Of a stretch of 5,219 nucleotides of DNA, positions 4,250 to 5,219 are shown in pieces. Under the pieces are notes generated by a model that was not told where the DNA came from, ran no database searches, and was given only the letters and a program-made list of their open reading frames with translations. Source of the DNA: Candidatus Anoxychlamydiales bacterium (GTDB lineage: Bacteria > Chlamydiota > Chlamydiia > Chlamydiales > SM23-39); the NCBI GenBank assembly GCA_011064905.1, contig JAAKFW010000120.1:1-5219 (forward strand), in the 5' to 3' direction. The stretch's first letter is position 1. Each line of letters starts with the position of its first letter. The position numbers and the translations under genes are program-made.

Positions 4250-4989
4250 ATGTCTTTTGAATTAATTTCATAGAGTTTTAGATATTTATAAAAAGCTACA
4301 TTTGCGTTGTATACAGATATAATAAAGCCCTCTTTTTTTGCTAAAAATCCTTTTTTTAAAATATAGCTTTTAAAAAAAGCAAAAAGTCCATGAAAGATAG
4401 CTTTAGTAAGAGAGGATTTTTTTTTGTTTTTATTTTGCTTAGCAAAAAGAGTGGTATATTGATTCATTTTTTGTAAAAAATCATCTGTTTTTCTATATGA
4501 GAAATGAGAAACAGGGTTTTTAAAATACTCTATTTTGACATCTTTTTCTAAAAGCTTTTCATGAACAAAGCTTTTAGAAAAACTTGTTTTGTTTTTATTA
4601 TAGAGCCGTAGGTGTTTTTCATTTTGCCAGCCGCAACATTGAATAAGCTTGTTGTTGTAGAAATTGAGAAATGAAAACCCATAGATATGGTTTGGATCTA
4701 ATTTTTTAGAAAAAATCTCATTTTTTAAACCCAAGGATACTACTTCGTCTGTATCTAATGCTAATATCCAATCGTTTTTAGATAATTTAGCGCCTGCATT
4801 TCTTAAATGTCCAAATCCATCAAATTTTTTTGAAAAGATTTTTACATTTTTATAATTTCTAGCAATATCCAAACTATTATCCGTAGAGCCTGTATCTAAT
4901 AAAATCACTTCATCAAAAGTTACTAGTTCATCTAGAACCATTTTCAAAGTATCGGAAGAATTTTTACAAAGCATTACAACGCTAATCAT
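4240..4989 (-). CDS. Family 2 glycosyltransferase, WaaE/KdtX-like
   Basis: GT-A fold enzymes of this family transfer a sugar from a nucleotide donor; WaaE-like members add glucose to the lipopolysaccharide inner core. Seen: 249 residues. The start is ISVVMLCKN, followed by the nucleotide-binding region VILLDTGSTDNS (28-39) and FGHLRNAGA (59-67), and the metal-binding DxD as ALDTDE (77-82). Then come the acceptor-side motifs CGWQNEKHLRLY (119-130) and FVHEKL (141-146). The tail contains an aromatic, basic segment (about 198-222, GLFAFFKSYILKKGF) that resembles the membrane-associating part of WaaE-type enzymes. It is the first gene of a three-gene minus-strand operon with the deacetylase. No convincing Shine-Dalgarno or promoter was found upstream. 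The exact sugar and acceptor cannot be read from sequence. Confidence 0.85.
   Translation of the reverse strand: MISVVMLCKNSSDTLKMVLDELVTFDEVILLDTGSTDNSLDIARNYKNVKIFSKKFDGFGHLRNAGAKLSKNDWILALDTDEVVSLGLKNEIFSKKLDPNHIYGFSFLNFYNNKLIQCCGWQNEKHLRLYNKNKTSFSKSFVHEKLLEKDVKIEYFKNPVSHFSYRKTDDFLQKMNQYTTLFAKQNKNKKKSSLTKAIFHGLFAFFKSYILKKGFLAKKEGFIISVYNANVAFYKYLKLYEINSKDICF
4543..4582. repeat. 16-bp perfect inverted repeat inside the glycosyltransferase gene
   Basis: TTTTTCTAAAAGCTTT (4543-4558) and AAAGCTTTTAGAAAAA (4567-4582) are perfect reverse complements separated by 8 bases. It encodes about residues 136-149 (FSKSFVHEKLLEK), including the conserved VHE motif. The transcript can form a long hairpin, but its 3' arm ends in A residues on either strand, so it does not look like a terminator. 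Confidence 0.85.
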
Positions 4990-5036
4990 AGCACTAAATG
5001 TAACATAGAGATTAAATCAGAGCTAGCATTTAACGG

Positions 5037-5079
5037 ATGCAAAAAAATAAAAAATCTGATATGTTTTAAATTTTTGCAT
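5037..5079. repeat. 9-bp inverted repeat ATGCAAAAA/TTTTTGCAT in intergenic region
   Basis: ATGCAAAAA (5037-5045) and TTTTTGCAT (5071-5079) are perfect reverse complements with 25 bases between. They lie between the divergent glycosyltransferase gene and the truncated right-edge ORF. The arm core TGCAAAA also occurs twice in 1015-1041. It may be a regulator site or simple AT-rich coincidence. Confidence 0.4.
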
Positions 5080-5100
5080 TAATTTAGGAAAAACAGTCAA

Positions 5101-5175
5101 TCACCCCTCCCTAAAGGAAAGGGCTTGAACCGTGAGGATCAAGGGCAACTGGTTGACCAGAGAACTAACAGGGAG
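5101..5175 (+). ncRNA. Structured GC-rich RNA, candidate IscB omega RNA (HEARO-like) 3' half
   Basis: Composition jumps to about 53% GC over 75 bases in otherwise very AT-rich DNA. Seen: helix A, CTCCCT (5107-5112) with AGGGAG (5170-5175). Hairpin B is CTTGA (5124-5128) with TCAAG (5139-5143), an A-A mismatch, then CC/GG capped by a GTGA (GNRA) tetraloop at 5132-5135. Hairpin C is CTGG (5149-5152) with CCAG (5157-5160), capped by TTGA. An alternative hairpin is CCCT (5105-5108) with AGGG (5120-5123). From memory, the 3' half of the OgeuIscB omega RNA has the same order: CACCC, a competing hairpin, two further hairpins, and a closing strand ending in a G-run. HEARO RNAs lie just before an iscB ORF, as here. 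Against it, the 5' scaffold hairpins of long omega RNAs are not visible in the AT-rich sequence upstream. A structured 5' UTR of another transposon gene remains possible. The 5' limit is uncertain (about 5097). Confidence 0.5.
5170..5175 (+). promoter_or_regulatory. Ribosome binding site AGGGAG of the right-edge ORF, inside the RNA fold
   Basis: AGGGAG lies 9 bases before the ATG at 5185 and is a good Shine-Dalgarno sequence. It is also the 3' strand of the closing helix A, so folding would hide it. Competition with the CCCT/AGGG hairpin (5105-5123) could expose it. Confidence 0.6.
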
Positions 5176-5184
5176 ATTTAAATA

Positions 5185-5219
5185 ATGTTAGTAGCCGTTA
5201 AGACAGAGAAAAGACAACA
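5185..5219 (+). CDS. Truncated ORF start, possible IscB-type element protein
   Basis: Seen: ATG at 5185 open to the window edge, 11 complete codons (MLVAVKTEKRQ). It is preceded by AGGGAG at 9 bases, so the start is well supported. The fragment is too short for a family call and no motif is visible. The candidate identity as IscB (RuvC/HNH nuclease guided by omega RNA) rests only on the structured RNA directly upstream and the abrupt rise in GC, which also suggest transferred DNA. It could equally be another IS200/IS605 protein or an unrelated gene with a structured leader. Confidence 0.5.
   Translation, partial: MLVAVKTEKRQ

Noticed and set aside
5101..5184. Group II intron domain V, retron ncRNA or known riboswitch
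   Set aside because: No AGC-triad domain V stem, no retron msr/msd layout and no riboswitch core that I recognise. The short hairpins and position before the ATG fit omega RNA or a structured leader better.
1..5219. tRNA, rRNA or CRISPR array
   Set aside because: No cloverleaf with TTCGANNC-type arm and CCA end, no rRNA-like sequence and no regularly spaced repeats with spacers were found on either strand.

Overview
This is a very AT-rich, gene-dense bacterial window with short intergenic gaps, consistent with a small-genome intracellular or host-associated bacterium. The best taxonomic hint is a stand-alone 208-residue SET-domain protein, similar in size and plan to the chlamydial NUE/cpnSET methyltransferases. 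A Chlamydiota member (environmental or arthropod-associated type) is therefore my leading guess. Legionella-like, Dependentiae-like or other intracellular lineages are not excluded.

Layout. Left block (1-987, minus strand): a partial adenylate kinase with an unusual N-terminal membrane helix, then an OsmC/Ohr-family peroxide-defence protein. Divergent from it (1077-2419, plus strand) is a two-gene unit: the SET protein and an RlmB/TrmH-type SpoU rRNA 2'-O-methyltransferase, overlapping by 4 bp (ATGA).

Centre (2420-3240): a compact HicA-HicB toxin-antitoxin module with its own near-consensus sigma70 promoter. It is bracketed by two 28-bp direct repeats (26/28 identical). The repeat is the coding 3' end of rlmB and, on the other strand, the coding 3' end of the converging gene at 3221-3508. 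Removing 821 bp between the repeats would leave both genes intact and overlapping tail to tail. This is strong internal evidence that the TA module is an insertion placed at a gene-end overlap without damage to either gene.

Right block (3221-4989, minus strand): a probable operon of a WaaE-like family 2 glycosyltransferase, a NodB-type polysaccharide deacetylase (10-bp overlap) and an unrecognised 95-residue protein (3-bp gap). This suggests surface-glycan synthesis or modification. The glycosyltransferase gene contains a 16-bp perfect inverted repeat.

Right edge (about 5097-5219): base composition rises sharply to about 53% GC in a compact, structured stretch. It has a GNRA-capped hairpin, a UUGA-capped hairpin and a 6-bp closing helix, and lies directly in front of a ribosome binding site and a truncated ORF (MLVAVKTEKRQ...). 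Its fold order resembles, from memory, the 3' half of IscB omega RNAs (HEARO RNAs), which lie just upstream of iscB. I propose it as the left end of an IscB-type or other IS200/IS605-related element, to be tested with sequence beyond the window. No tRNA, rRNA or CRISPR array was seen. No gap exceeds about 200 bases without a gene.
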